Positions 53,454 to 62,575 are shown, counted from the stretch's first letter. The stretch: 64,000 nucleotides of DNA from Alkalihalophilus pseudofirmus (GCF_029094545.1 NZ_CP117835.1:2956001-3020000), one strand, 5' to 3'. Program-made: numbers and translations. Notes: generated by a model not told the origin, from the letters alone.

Positions 53454-54308
53454 TTAATCGTAAAATACATCAAATGCTTCCCATAGTTCTTCAAGCTCTT
53501 GAAGCCTCTTTTCAACTTTGACATGCTCACTTCTCGTTACCGCCGTAAGCAGGGCATTAATCACACTCATCGGAGCTGTAAACGAATCAATAAAGGAATT
53601 GATTTCTGTAGATGTATGAAGGGTTATGGTCCCATAAGGAGCAAGCGGTGACAGCGGATGGTCCGTTATCACAATTGTCTTCACATCTTTTTCCTTTACA
53701 TACTTCAACGCATCTACTGTTCTCTTTGTATATCTGGCAAACCCAAAAGCAATGACCAAATCCCCTTCTTTAATATCAAGTAAATGTTCGCTCATCCCGT
53801 CAGCATGCTCAATTAATTCCGTATTCTGCAAAACGAGATCAAGGTAGAAGCTTAAGAATTTGCCTAGACTAACAGCACTCCTATAGGCAAGGATATAGAT
53901 TCGATTCGCTTTTACAATTTCTTCTGCCGCCTTATTGAAAGCTGTGTGATCTATTTGATTGAGTGTTAACTGAAGATTGGTGATATCATCTTTAACCATC
54001 TCGGTGAGCAAGTTCTGTTTTTCATTATGATCTGGAATTGTTTGAGCAAACATTTCAGCAGATGTCATCTTCATTTGCAAGGCATTCTGCATCTCTTTTT
54101 GTAATTCAGGATAGCCGCTAAAGCCTAGTGATACAGCAAATCTTACAACTGTCGCCTCTCCTACTTCCGTTAATTTAGCTAGTTTAGAAGCTGTTAGAAA
54201 AGGGGCTGTTTCTGTATGTTTTAATAAATAGGCTGCAATCTTTTTTTGAGACTTGCTCATCTCCCCTTGCTTGTCAACCATGCGTTGATATACTTCATTT
54301 TTTATCAT
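53454..54308 (-). CDS. RpiR-family transcription regulator
   Basis: The 284-residue regulator has an N-terminal RpiR HTH (about 1-77, MSKSQKKIAAYLLKHTETAPF, EVGEATVVRFAVSLGFSGY) and a C-terminal SIS domain (about 125-265, RIYILAYRSAVSLGKF, GDLVIAFGFARYTKRTVDAL) that binds phosphosugars or other small molecules. It lies 14 bp after the aminotransferase gene on the same strand. Two palindromes of the TGAAA...TTTCA kind upstream of that gene are its likely operators. The start has AAGGAG seven bases before the ATG. Confidence 0.92.
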   Translation of the reverse strand: MIKNEVYQRMVDKQGEMSKSQKKIAAYLLKHTETAPFLTASKLAKLTEVGEATVVRFAVSLGFSGYPELQKEMQNALQMKMTSAEMFAQTIPDHNEKQNLLTEMVKDDITNLQLTLNQIDHTAFNKAAEEIVKANRIYILAYRSAVSLGKFLSFYLDLVLQNTELIEHADGMSEHLLDIKEGDLVIAFGFARYTKRTVDALKYVKEKDVKTIVITDHPLSPLAPYGTITLHTSTEINSFIDSFTAPMSVINALLTAVTRSEHVKVEKRLQELEELWEAFDVFYD

Positions 54309-54322
54309 TATGAACTCCTTAG

Positions 54323-55702
54323 TTATAAATCGTTTAGCACCCTCCTAAACGCTTCAATCGTCTTTTCCACTTCAACAGCTGTATGTGCTGTTGATACGCT
54401 GTAACGATTCAGGGGCTTTGTATAGATGCCTTCAAGCAGAAGGCGCAGATCCATTTTCTTACGAAGTTTAAAATCACTTGCCTGTAGATCACGGTAATGA
54501 GAAATATTCTTTTTATCTGTTATTACAATATTGAATATAGACCCTTCGCCGACTGCGAGCATTGGGATCGAATACTGTTTAAATAAATGTTCTAGCTCCG
54601 TTTTCAACTCACTTGTCAGATTGCATACATCAGACGTTTCCTTTTTTAACACTTCTAATGTAGCAAGACCGCAAGCTAAGATCGTTGGATGCCCATTATA
54701 GGTTCCGCTGTGGAATAACACGTCTGAAGCATTAGAAGTTTGACTTTGACTAATATCAAATACGTCAGCTGAATGAGATGGTGAAGTGATATTCATGATT
54801 TCTTTTCGGCCTCCTACAATACCTACCGGAAATCCACCGCCAATGACTTTTCCAAGGGTTGTAAGGTCTGGCTGCACCTCATATAATTCCTGCGCACCGC
54901 CTAAGGCTACCCTGAATCCTGTTTTCACTTCATCAAAAATGAACAATATCCCGAACTCTTTCGTTAATTGACGCATACCTTCAATAAACGATTGGCTGGC
55001 TCTAATAAATCCGCCTTGCAGAGGTTCAATAATGACCGCTCCTATTTCCTGATGTTTCTTTCTTAAGATTTCCTCGCAGCTTGCAAGGTCATTAAAAGGC
55101 AGTGTAATCGTTGTGTTTTTGTGGCGTTCACTCATCCCTTTTGATTCTAACACGGAGTTTGGTTCCTGCTCTGGACCGGCTTGTTCTAGGGATGGATTTA
55201 CACTGACCAGCACTTCGTCAAATCCACCATGATAATGCCCTTCAAACTTTGCAATTCCCTCTTTACCTGTATAAGCCCTCGCTAGACGCAGTGCTAAAAG
55301 AGTCGCTTCTGTACCTGAATTTGTATAACGAATGTTCTCCATACTGGGATATAGCTGTTTAATTTGCTTAGCCATCTCAACCTCGTAATGATGAGGTGTG
55401 CCAAACAAGCATGTACCCTGCTCTTCTAATTGATCACCTATTGCTTTTGTAATAGCTTCATGACCATGACCAAGTTTGAGAGCTCCGTAAGATAGCAGAT
55501 AATCTACATATTCATTCCCATCTACATCGTACACATAAGCTCCTTTTGCTTTATTCATCACGATTGGATGAGGCGTGAAATATTTGATGTTCGCTGTCAC
55601 TCCGCCCGGCATGTATTCCGAGGCCTCATTCATAAACGATTGAGACTTAAGGGTTCTTTCCCTATACCGATATCCTTCATCAACAGAAGATGTCATACTC
55701 AT
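54323..55702 (-). CDS. class III aminotransferase (glutamate-1-semialdehyde mutase-like)
   Basis: The 459-residue PLP enzyme has ANIKYFTPHPIVMNKAKGAY, YTNSGTEATLLALRLARAYTG, the Asp of ILFIFDEVKTGFR and Lys near 284 in LGKVIGGGFPVGIVGG. It resembles glutamate-1-semialdehyde aminomutase, but it has an extra insert after SADVFDISQ and lies with a regulator of the RpiR type. No other tetrapyrrole gene is near, so a catabolic aminotransferase or aminomutase role is more likely. The first ATG is nine bases from GGAGAG. Substrate unknown. Confidence 0.85.
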   Translation of the reverse strand: MSMTSSVDEGYRYRERTLKSQSFMNEASEYMPGGVTANIKYFTPHPIVMNKAKGAYVYDVDGNEYVDYLLSYGALKLGHGHEAITKAIGDQLEEQGTCLFGTPHHYEVEMAKQIKQLYPSMENIRYTNSGTEATLLALRLARAYTGKEGIAKFEGHYHGGFDEVLVSVNPSLEQAGPEQEPNSVLESKGMSERHKNTTITLPFNDLASCEEILRKKHQEIGAVIIEPLQGGFIRASQSFIEGMRQLTKEFGILFIFDEVKTGFRVALGGAQELYEVQPDLTTLGKVIGGGFPVGIVGGRKEIMNITSPSHSADVFDISQSQTSNASDVLFHSGTYNGHPTILACGLATLEVLKKETSDVCNLTSELKTELEHLFKQYSIPMLAVGEGSIFNIVITDKKNISHYRDLQASDFKLRKKMDLRLLLEGIYTKPLNRYSVSTAHTAVEVEKTIEAFRRVLNDL

Positions 55703-55749
55703 CTTTTGTCACTCTCCTAAAAAGAAGTATTTATTTCACGATATATTAA

Positions 55750-55829
55750 AATGAAATATATATTTCATTATAGTTATTCCTTTTCAAAATTAACACTCTT
55801 TTTTTCTAAAAAATAATGAAATTTTCATT
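55750..55829. promoter_or_regulatory. two TGAAA/TTTCA palindromes, probable RpiR operators
   Basis: AATGAAATATATATTTCATT (55750-55769) is a perfect 20-bp palindrome and AATGAAATTTTCATT (55815-55829) is a perfect 15-bp one. They lie upstream of the aminotransferase-rpiR pair on one side and a lipoprotein gene on the other. RpiR regulators commonly bind AT-rich TGAAA...TTTCA dyads, so self-regulation is expected. Confidence 0.65.
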
Positions 55830-55908
55830 TAAGCAGAAAACTGCATCATGCTAGAATAGAACGAGTTAGTATGATTTAACGGGTATAGATAATAGAGGTG
55901 TAGTTTGT

Positions 55909-56676
55909 ATGAGACGTCAAAGTTTATTGGTAAGCTATTTCTTAATGTTCCTGATAGTTATCGCTGGATGCGAAAGCAATAAAGAGGAAGATCTCTCTTC
56001 TGAAGCCACCGTAGAAAATAGTCATTTAAAAGTAGAATTAGTGGATATAACATCAGCTGTGCAAGACAATCAAGCTGGCTTCTTTGTAGATGTGATCGTC
56101 ACTTCTCTTCATCCTTCCTATGATGTTAGAACAGATTTCAACTATGCGATGGATAAGGTTATCACCACATCACTAGATACAAAGCATGAAGCAGCATCGA
56201 TTTACACCTTCGATTACACAGCTTCTGCTCACTCCCTTGAACCTGATCAAATTCTTATTAGGCAGTTTTATACTCCCGGACTAGAAGAAACTGCACACGT
56301 ATTACATGTTCCCTTATATGCAAAGCCGCTTTATCACAACAGAAATATTACATTTAAAGAGTTGAGCCACCAATCAAACCATATTGAGCATAATGATTTT
56401 AAGATTATCTCCCTTGAGGTCAAGCAGCATACGCTGAATTTGATTGCTTCTGATGTACATGAAATGAAGGGCTTAGAAGTGACGCTGCTGATTGATGATG
56501 AAACGATTTATCCTGCCTTTCAAACAACGAATGTTGAGGAAACGACTAATCTATTACATGGCACGTATGAATTTACTCAACCTATAAGCGAGCCATTCAA
56601 TCTAAAGCTTCAACGTCCTAAATTAGACGACCTTATCTGGACATTTCACTTAAGTACACCTATTTCCTCTCCATAA
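55909..56676 (+). CDS. lipoprotein of unknown function
   Basis: The 255-residue protein has a lipoprotein signal (FLIVIAGCES) and then a soluble region with many beta strands (LKVELVDITSAVQDNQAGFFVDVI, HVLHVPLYAKPLY, LEVTLLIDDETIYPAF). The two halves could be two immunoglobulin-like domains. I do not recognise the family. The ATG follows AGAGGTG. It is the only plus-strand gene in this part and has a terminator right after it. No link to the transport genes can be shown. Confidence 0.7.
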   Translation: MRRQSLLVSYFLMFLIVIAGCESNKEEDLSSEATVENSHLKVELVDITSAVQDNQAGFFVDVIVTSLHPSYDVRTDFNYAMDKVITTSLDTKHEAASIYTFDYTASAHSLEPDQILIRQFYTPGLEETAHVLHVPLYAKPLYHNRNITFKELSHQSNHIEHNDFKIISLEVKQHTLNLIASDVHEMKGLEVTLLIDDETIYPAFQTTNVEETTNLLHGTYEFTQPISEPFNLKLQRPKLDDLIWTFHLSTPISSP

Positions 56677-56677
56677 T

Positions 56678-56713
56678 AAAAAAGCTTGAGAATAATAAAT
56701 TCTCAAGCTTTTT
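56678..56713. terminator. bidirectional terminator, lipoprotein / SDR
   Basis: AAAGCTTGAGAAT and ATTCTCAAGCTTT form a long perfect stem with A and T tracts outside. It ends both converging units. Confidence 0.92.
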
Positions 56714-56720
56714 ACGTTAT

Positions 56721-57509
56721 TTAATACGCTTTTGTTGCTCCCCCGTCCACTACAATGGACTGGCCTGTTACATAGGTGTTTGCAAAGGATCCTAAGAAGA
56801 CAATCGTCCGTGCAAACTCTTCAGGTGTTCCGTATCTTCCCATCGGAATTGCATCCATTAATTGCTCTTTAGCCTCATCATAACTAAGACCAAGCTTAGC
56901 TGCTCTGATATGGTCTAAGGCCTCAACGCGATCTGTTGCAATTCTTCCTGGTCCTACGGTATTAATCAAAATATTTTCCCCGCCAAGTTCTTTTGCTAAC
57001 GTTTTTGACATGCCTACAATGGCCGTTCTAAACGTATTCGATAAGATCAACCCTTCTACAGGCTCTTTGATCGATGAAGAAGCAATGTTTACAATACGAC
57101 CTGCTCCGCGTTCTCGCATCGAAGGAAGCACTGCACGTATCGCTCGCACAAAGCTTAACAGGTTAAGTTCAAACGCTCCTTGCCACTCCTCATCACCGAA
57201 CGCATCAAATCCACCTGCAGGAGGGCCGCCAGCATTATTAACTAACACATCAACCCCGCCATGAAGAGCCGTCGCTGTCTCGACCAATTTCTTAATTTCA
57301 TCAGCATTCCTAATATCACAGACAACATGAGCAGGCTTTGTCCCTGTCTCTTCTTCTATTTCAAGGGCCGCATTCTCAAGCTCGCTTTCACTTCTGCTAG
57401 AGAGTAAGACCTGTGCCCCCTCTTCTACATACAGTTTCGCAGCGGCTTTTCCTAAGCCTTTACTAGAGGCGAGTACAATAACAGATTTCCCTTTTAAATC
57501 AGTATTCAT
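56721..57509 (-). CDS. short-chain dehydrogenase-like protein lacking YxxxK
   Basis: The 262-residue Rossmann protein has VIVLASSKGLGKAAAKLY (cofactor loop), NNAGGPP and a C-terminal YVTGQSIVVDGGATKAY. The region that normally holds YxxxK reads LSNTFRTAIVGMSK, where Ser and Arg stand in place of Tyr and Lys, so a normal dehydrogenase reaction is doubtful. It lies 17 bp after the TRAP 2 permease gene and is probably part of the sigma-54 operon. It may act on the imported solute, or may only bind it. Confidence 0.8.
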   Translation of the reverse strand: MNTDLKGKSVIVLASSKGLGKAAAKLYVEEGAQVLLSSRSESELENAALEIEEETGTKPAHVVCDIRNADEIKKLVETATALHGGVDVLVNNAGGPPAGGFDAFGDEEWQGAFELNLLSFVRAIRAVLPSMRERGAGRIVNIASSSIKEPVEGLILSNTFRTAIVGMSKTLAKELGGENILINTVGPGRIATDRVEALDHIRAAKLGLSYDEAKEQLMDAIPMGRYGTPEEFARTIVFLGSFANTYVTGQSIVVDGGATKAY

Positions 57510-57526
57510 TTCTTCTTATCCTCCCT

Positions 57527-59497
57527 TTATGCAGTTAGGCCAGGTGCTGTCTCTGGTGTTTTCTTTGATTTTCTCCACTGCCATAATACGACAACTAAGA
57601 TGATTGCAAGACCGATGATGTCTTGCACCATATTTGGATTCATAAACAGAATTGCACCGGCAAACAGAACAATCCGCAGCACCCAGTGAATCGACCTGAA
57701 CAAGTACCCTTCAGCAGCAGTACCAAGCATTACGACGCCTAAAATGGCTGTAACTGCCACCGCAGCTCCTTCAGCAAAGGTCGTATTAATTAACAATAGT
57801 GAGTCATTGTAAACAAACATAAACGGAACAATAAACCCGGCGATCGCAAGTTTCATTGAGACAAAACCAGTCCGCATCTGATCGCCGCCTGATATCCCCG
57901 CGGCCGCAAAGGCAGCAAGCGCAACAGGAGGTGTAATATTTGCAAATAAACCAAAGTAGAACACAAATAAATGAGCAACAAGCGGCTCGATTCCATATGA
58001 GATAAGAGCAGGCGCTGCCATTGTCGCTGTAATAATATACGTTGGAATACTAGGGAGACCCATCCCAAGAACAATACATGCAATCATTGTGAATATGAGG
58101 GTTAGTAATAAACTGTCGCCTCCAAGTGTTACAATTCCATTAGCTAGCTTTAGACCAAATCCAGTCATCGTTGCTACCCCTACGACAATACCAACAGTCG
58201 CACAGGCTACAGCCACACCAACCGCAGTTCTTGCCCCTGACTCAAGTGCATCAACAATATCTTTTATGCTCATTCTTGTTGTTTTTCTAAGCATTGCTAC
58301 GACAATCGTTACAAGAATCGTTAAGAATGCTGAATAAATAATTGTACGTCCGCTAAAGAACAACATGTATAAAAGGAAAAATAACGGAATTAATAAATGT
58401 CCTCTTTCTTTTAAAACAGCCATTACTTGAGGAAGATTTTCTTTCGATATTCCTCTTAAGCCTTCTTTTGTGGCACGTAAATGGATCTGTACAATGATGC
58501 CTAAATAGAATAATAGCGCCGGCAGCAAAGCTGCAAGGGCGATTTGACTATATGGAATACCAAGCATCTCTGCCATAATGAACGCAGCAGCACCCATAAT
58601 TGGAGGCAGGATTTGCCCCCCTACAGAGGCCGCAGCCTCTACCGCTCCAGCAAAGTTACGATGGTAGCCGATTTTTTTCATTAACGGGATCGTAAATGAT
58701 CCTGTTGTTACCACGTTTGCGACCGCAGCACCATTAATACTTCCAAGGAATCCACTGGCAATAACCGCTACTTTTGCCGGTCCTCCTCTTGTTTGGCCAG
58801 CAATTGCAAGCGCCATATCATTAAAAAACTGTCCCATCCCTGATTTTGATAAAAATGCACCGAATAAAATGAACAAGAAAATATACGTAGCTGATACGCC
58901 AATTGCTGTGCCGTAAATTCCTTCAGTCGTTACGTACATGAAATTCACGAGTTCATCCCATGTGTACCCTCTATGACGGAAAATACCTGAGAGCTCTCTT
59001 CCAAAGAGTCCATAAAGAAAGAATAGAATAGCAAGTACCGGAAGCCCCCAGCCAGTCACACGTCTTGCTGCTTCAAGAACTAGAACGACTAGAATCCCTC
59101 CAAACAGGAGGTCTAGGTTGTTAGGCAGTCCGCCACGGTTTACAATCCCAACGTAATCAATAAAAATATAAATCGTCGTCGAGAACGCCATCAGCGTAAA
59201 TAGAAAATCATACCACGGCAAGGTTTGGCGGCTTGATTTTTTAAATGGCGGATAAAGCAGGAAAACTAAAGCTAATATTGCCGCCACATGCAATGAGCGA
59301 TGCTGCAGCGTTACAGGTGTACCAAAGTAAGAAGTATACATATGATAAACGGATAATGATATCGCTAAAAGAGAAACAATGATAGCAATCGACTTACTTT
59401 TAAATGTACGGAACCTTGATTCAGCATCATATTTTTCAAGCAGTTCTGCTTGTTCTTTTGTTAATTCTTCTGGTTGTGGATTTTGTTGTTTATCCAT
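57527..59497 (-). CDS. TRAP transporter fused permease (4TM/12TM) 2
   Basis: The 656-residue membrane protein has the same layout as permease 1 with clearly different sequence: DctQ part (about 30-160), then LFGAFLSKSGMGQFFNDMA, GGQILPPIMGAAAFIMA, GMGLPSIPTYII and FANITPPVALAAFAAAGI. It is the permease for TAXI 2. The ATG at 59497 has GAGGTGATC before it; a GTG three codons earlier is within that site. It lies 10 bp after the DUF1850 gene and 17 bp before the SDR gene. Confidence 0.93.
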   Translation of the reverse strand: MDKQQNPQPEELTKEQAELLEKYDAESRFRTFKSKSIAIIVSLLAISLSVYHMYTSYFGTPVTLQHRSLHVAAILALVFLLYPPFKKSSRQTLPWYDFLFTLMAFSTTIYIFIDYVGIVNRGGLPNNLDLLFGGILVVLVLEAARRVTGWGLPVLAILFFLYGLFGRELSGIFRHRGYTWDELVNFMYVTTEGIYGTAIGVSATYIFLFILFGAFLSKSGMGQFFNDMALAIAGQTRGGPAKVAVIASGFLGSINGAAVANVVTTGSFTIPLMKKIGYHRNFAGAVEAAASVGGQILPPIMGAAAFIMAEMLGIPYSQIALAALLPALLFYLGIIVQIHLRATKEGLRGISKENLPQVMAVLKERGHLLIPLFFLLYMLFFSGRTIIYSAFLTILVTIVVAMLRKTTRMSIKDIVDALESGARTAVGVAVACATVGIVVGVATMTGFGLKLANGIVTLGGDSLLLTLIFTMIACIVLGMGLPSIPTYIITATMAAPALISYGIEPLVAHLFVFYFGLFANITPPVALAAFAAAGISGGDQMRTGFVSMKLAIAGFIVPFMFVYNDSLLLINTTFAEGAAVAVTAILGVVMLGTAAEGYLFRSIHWVLRIVLFAGAILFMNPNMVQDIIGLAIILVVVLWQWRKSKKTPETAPGLTA

Positions 59498-59507
59498 TTT
59501 GATCACC

Positions 59508-59957
59508 TCACTTAAAGATTAACTCTAACGCTTCGTGATGAGGCAGCTCCTCTGCCTCAATAGATAACTCGTCGTTGACATACACCTCAAACTTTGCATC
59601 ATGCGAGTGAATCCAGCGAAACGCTTCGATTGTTTCTTCTTCCATATCCCGACTGACAACTTTTCCTTCTTCTACACTCATACTTCCTTTTTCGTGCGGT
59701 ACTCCTGCTCCAAATGAATAAAAAATGGCTTCAATCAAACGTAGAGTGCCATCTTCCTGCAGCTCATATGTTTCTTCCCATGGGGTTTTCTCTACAGAAT
59801 GAATCCATTTCACTGTCACTTCATCCCCAGGCTCCATGTCAGGAATCTCAATTAACACATTATCCGTACGCTGAATCTGCACTGATCCCGTATATTCTTG
59901 ATGAGAACAAGCCGTGAACAAAAAAACAAGTATGATTGCCAGAACGAGGTTTTTCAT
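59508..59957 (-). CDS. DUF1850 lipoprotein of TRAP-TAXI operon
   Basis: The 149-residue lipoprotein (LVFLFTACS) carries a DUF1850 domain: DEVTVKWIHSVEKTPWEETY, IEAIFYSFGAGVPHE and IEAFRWIHSHD. Genes of this family are often found between TAXI proteins and fused TRAP permeases, as here, so a helper role in transport is likely. The first system in this window lacks one. The ATG at 59957 has TTAGGTGAT before it; the longer reading start has no site. Confidence 0.85.
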   Translation of the reverse strand: MKNLVLAIILVFLFTACSHQEYTGSVQIQRTDNVLIEIPDMEPGDEVTVKWIHSVEKTPWEETYELQEDGTLRLIEAIFYSFGAGVPHEKGSMSVEEGKVVSRDMEEETIEAFRWIHSHDAKFEVYVNDELSIEAEELPHHEALELIFK

Positions 59958-59976
59958 TTTATCACCTAACAAATGA

Positions 59977-60017
59977 TCTAAGCGCACTGTTCTCTTTCTA
60001 TTGAACAGGCGCTTAGA
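59977..60017 (-). terminator. intercistronic hairpin TAXI 2 / DUF1850
   Basis: TCTAAGCGC(A)CTGTTC and GAACAGGCGCTTAGA form a 15-bp stem with one bulged base and a 10-base loop. There is no T-tract, so it more likely protects the TAXI RNA than stops transcription. Confidence 0.6.
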
Positions 60018-60037
60018 CTAATTTATTTAACTCTTAC

Positions 60038-61057
60038 TTATTCAATCGCACCAACTTCTTTAAGATAGCGCTCCGCACCTGGGTGGAATGGAATCGGCAT
60101 ACCAACATCTACTGTTTCTAATGTAATTTCTTGTGCTGCATTATGAGAACCTTGAATTTGATCTAAGTTCTCAAAAAGAGTTTTTGTGATTTCATAACCA
60201 GCCTCTTCAGAGATCTCAGTGGACATAATTAACAAGTTTGTAATCGCTGCTGTAGGAATATCTTCTTCATTATCATAAGATCCTGCAGGAATGGATTCAG
60301 CAGAGAAGAACGGGTAGTTCTCTTCTAAATATTCCATTGCTTCGCCTTCAATTGGAATAATCTTCGCATTATGAGTTGTATCTAAGTCAATTACAGTTGC
60401 GTTCGGTACACCGCTTGTTACAAACGCTGCATCGATCATTCCGTTTTTAATTTGATCAATCGCTTCGCTGTATGACAGGTAGTCTTCGTTAATATCGTCA
60501 TAGCTCATCCCATGTGCCTCAAGCACCATGCGTGCGTTCAGCTCAACTCCAGAGTTTGGTGCCCCTACTCCAACACTCTTCCCGCGAAGATCTTCGACAC
60601 TTTCAATACCAGAATCTTCTGTTGTGACCACTTGAACAAAGTTTGGATATAGAGCAGCTAATCCAGCCATTGATTCAATCGGATCTTTCCCTTCAAACTC
60701 GCCGCTGCCTTCATATGCTTGTAAGACCGAATCAGCCATTGTAATAGCAAGTTCAGCACGGCCGGTATCAATTAAGTTAATGTTCTCTACAGAAGCTCCC
60801 GTTGCTTGTACAGAAGAATCAATTCCAAGCTCTGACTCTAGGATTGTTGAGATCGCTCCTCCAATCGGATAATACACACCAGATGTACCGCCAGTAGCAA
60901 CCGTTACGAATAAATCGCTAAGGTCTGCTCCTTCTGCCTGCTCACCAGCATCTGCACCATTATCTTCAGCTCCGTTATCTGTATTTGCATCGTCTCCCCC
61001 ACATGCGGCAAGAACTAGTAAAGATGCCATTGATAAGCTCGCTATAAATTTCTTCAT
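60038..61057 (-). CDS. TRAP transporter TAXI-family solute-binding lipoprotein 2
   Basis: The 339-residue protein has a lipoprotein signal (SLLVLAACGG), a short Asp/Asn/Glu-rich linker and the TAXI fold: VTVATGGTSGVYYPIGGAIS, QATGASVENINLI, GKSVGVGAPNSGVE and PFHPGAERYLKEVGAIE. It is first in the operon TAXI-DUF1850-TRAP-SDR and is preceded by a sigma-54 promoter. The ATG at 61057 follows GGGGGGA. It differs clearly from TAXI 1, so the two systems probably take different solutes. Confidence 0.92.
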   Translation of the reverse strand: MKKFIASLSMASLLVLAACGGDDANTDNGAEDNGADAGEQAEGADLSDLFVTVATGGTSGVYYPIGGAISTILESELGIDSSVQATGASVENINLIDTGRAELAITMADSVLQAYEGSGEFEGKDPIESMAGLAALYPNFVQVVTTEDSGIESVEDLRGKSVGVGAPNSGVELNARMVLEAHGMSYDDINEDYLSYSEAIDQIKNGMIDAAFVTSGVPNATVIDLDTTHNAKIIPIEGEAMEYLEENYPFFSAESIPAGSYDNEEDIPTAAITNLLIMSTEISEEAGYEITKTLFENLDQIQGSHNAAQEITLETVDVGMPIPFHPGAERYLKEVGAIE

Positions 61058-61096
61058 AAATAATCCCCCCATTTTGTTTTGTACACTTAACTATAA

Positions 61097-61113
61097 TGCA
61101 ATAAGTGTGCCAA
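61097..61113 (-). promoter_or_regulatory. sigma-54 (SigL) promoter of TRAP system 2
   Basis: On the minus strand TTGGCACACTTATTGCA fits the -24/-12 consensus TTGGCACnnnnnTTGCA exactly. Transcription would start near 61086, about 28 bp before the TAXI 2 start codon. The gene for an NtrC-type activator lies directly upstream, which makes the assignment strong. Confidence 0.88.
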
Positions 61114-61145
61114 TTTTTAAAATAGACAATTTGTTAGCGCTTTCA

Positions 61146-61163
61146 GTGTTTTCTTGAATACAC
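61146..61163 (-). promoter_or_regulatory. possible enhancer site for the NtrC-type activator
   Basis: GTGTTTTCTTGAATACAC is an imperfect 18-bp palindrome (14 of 18 positions symmetrical), centred about 68 bp before the predicted start of transcription. This is a little close for an NtrC-type enhancer but possible. Confidence 0.4.
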
Positions 61164-61170
61164 ACACGTA

Positions 61171-61215
61171 AAAAACCGGCAAAAAATGCCGATGAAGCAT
61201 TTTTTGCCGGTTTTT
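61171..61215 (-). terminator. terminator of the two-component genes
   Basis: A stem of at least 15 bp (ACCGGCAAAAAATGC with GCATTTTTTGCCGGT) is followed by TTTTTT on the minus strand and starts at the stop codon of the regulator gene. Confidence 0.92.
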
Positions 61216-62575
61216 ATGTCGTAGTAGAGGCATATTGTTTAAGTTTATCCCTTAGGCTTCTTTCACTTATTTGCAGCATTTCAGCCGTTTTTTTGCGGTG
61301 CCCGTCGTTGTATTCTAACGTCTCAAGGATAAATTGCCGTTCTAGTTCTTTTAAAGTCAGTCCAACAAATACAGAAAGATCACCATCACCTGATTTAACC
61401 TGTGGTTTAGCAGACCTTAAATGAAGCGGCAAATCCTCTACTTCAATCGTTGATCCGCTTGCAAATACCATCGAAGACTCTAAAATATTGGCAAGTTCTC
61501 GTATGTTGCCGGGATATGAATAAGAAGAGAGGATTTGGTATGCCTCTTTTGAAATTCCGCTTACTTCTGTGTTCATCTCTTTATTAAATGATTTAATTAA
61601 ATGAGAGATAAGCAGCTGCAGATCTTCCTTTCTTTCTCTTAGGGGCGGAAGATGGATCGGGATGACATGGAGCCTGAAATAAAGATCTTCTCTAAACTCT
61701 CCCTCTCTCACTGCTTCCTCTAAATCTTTATTCGTAGCAGCAATCACTCTTACGTCTAATGATTGAGTGGAATTTGAACCAAGCTTTGTTACTTCCCTCC
61801 GCTGTAATACACGAAGCAGCTTTGCTTGCAGAGCAAGAGGCATGTCCCCAATTTCATCTAGAAAGATCGTCCCGCCATTTGCCAGTTGAAATTTCCCATC
61901 TTTGCTCGAGACAGCTCCTGTGAATGCCCCTTTCTCATAACCAAACAGTTCACTTTCTAAGAGATGCTCTGGGATAGCTGCACAGTTTACCGTTTCTAAG
62001 TGCTGCTGCTTTCGCTTCCCTGAATAATGAATCGCACGGGCGACAAGCTCTTTTCCTGTCCCGCTTTCTCCTGTTATCAGCACATTAGAGTCCACATTTC
62101 TTACCTTATCAATTAATTTGAACACTTGCTGCATACCATCACTTTGGCCAATTAACTCCTCATATCGGTACTTCTTTTCAAGTTCATTGCTTAATTGCTC
62201 CACTTGCTCATGCAAATATTTAAAATGAAGCGCTTGCTTTATGACCGTTTGTAATTCATCCATATTGATTGGCTTCGTTAGATACGAATATGCTCCCTTT
62301 TGAAGCGCTTCAACAGATGAAGAAATAGTGCCATATGCTGTAATCATAATCACTACTATCGATGGATGCATGCCTTTGATCTCTTCTAAAACTTTTAACC
62401 CGTCCACTGCGCCAATTTTCAAATCCAGCAAAACTAAATCAGGGAGAATAGAGTCTATCCTCTTTTTTCCCTCCTCCGGGTCGGTCATAGCCTCTACGTG
62501 ATAATCATCTTCAAGGGCAAATGTCAGTGACGAACAAATCGATGCTTCATCATCAATGATTACGATTTTTTTCAT
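61214..62575 (-). CDS. NtrC-family sigma-54-dependent response regulator
   Basis: The 453-residue activator has a receiver domain (phospho-Asp51), an AAA+ domain and a Fis-type HTH. Walker A GESGTGKE lies near 169-176, the sigma-54 contact loop GAFTGA at 216-221, Walker B near 236-243, and the HTH runs from about 410 to the end (HRKKTAEMLQISERSLRDKLKQY). Its target is almost surely the sigma-54 promoter about 100 bp downstream, driving TAXI 2 and the following genes. It overlaps the kinase gene by four bases (ATGA). Confidence 0.94.
   Translation of the reverse strand: MKKIVIIDDEASICSSLTFALEDDYHVEAMTDPEEGKKRIDSILPDLVLLDLKIGAVDGLKVLEEIKGMHPSIVVIMITAYGTISSSVEALQKGAYSYLTKPINMDELQTVIKQALHFKYLHEQVEQLSNELEKKYRYEELIGQSDGMQQVFKLIDKVRNVDSNVLITGESGTGKELVARAIHYSGKRKQQHLETVNCAAIPEHLLESELFGYEKGAFTGAVSSKDGKFQLANGGTIFLDEIGDMPLALQAKLLRVLQRREVTKLGSNSTQSLDVRVIAATNKDLEEAVREGEFREDLYFRLHVIPIHLPPLRERKEDLQLLISHLIKSFNKEMNTEVSGISKEAYQILSSYSYPGNIRELANILESSMVFASGSTIEVEDLPLHLRSAKPQVKSGDGDLSVFVGLTLKELERQFILETLEYNDGHRKKTAEMLQISERSLRDKLKQYASTTT

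Noticed and set aside
54323-55702. Calling the aminotransferase hemL.
   Set aside because: It has an insert, an RpiR partner and no tetrapyrrole genes nearby. Similarity to the aminomutase fold is not proof of that reaction.
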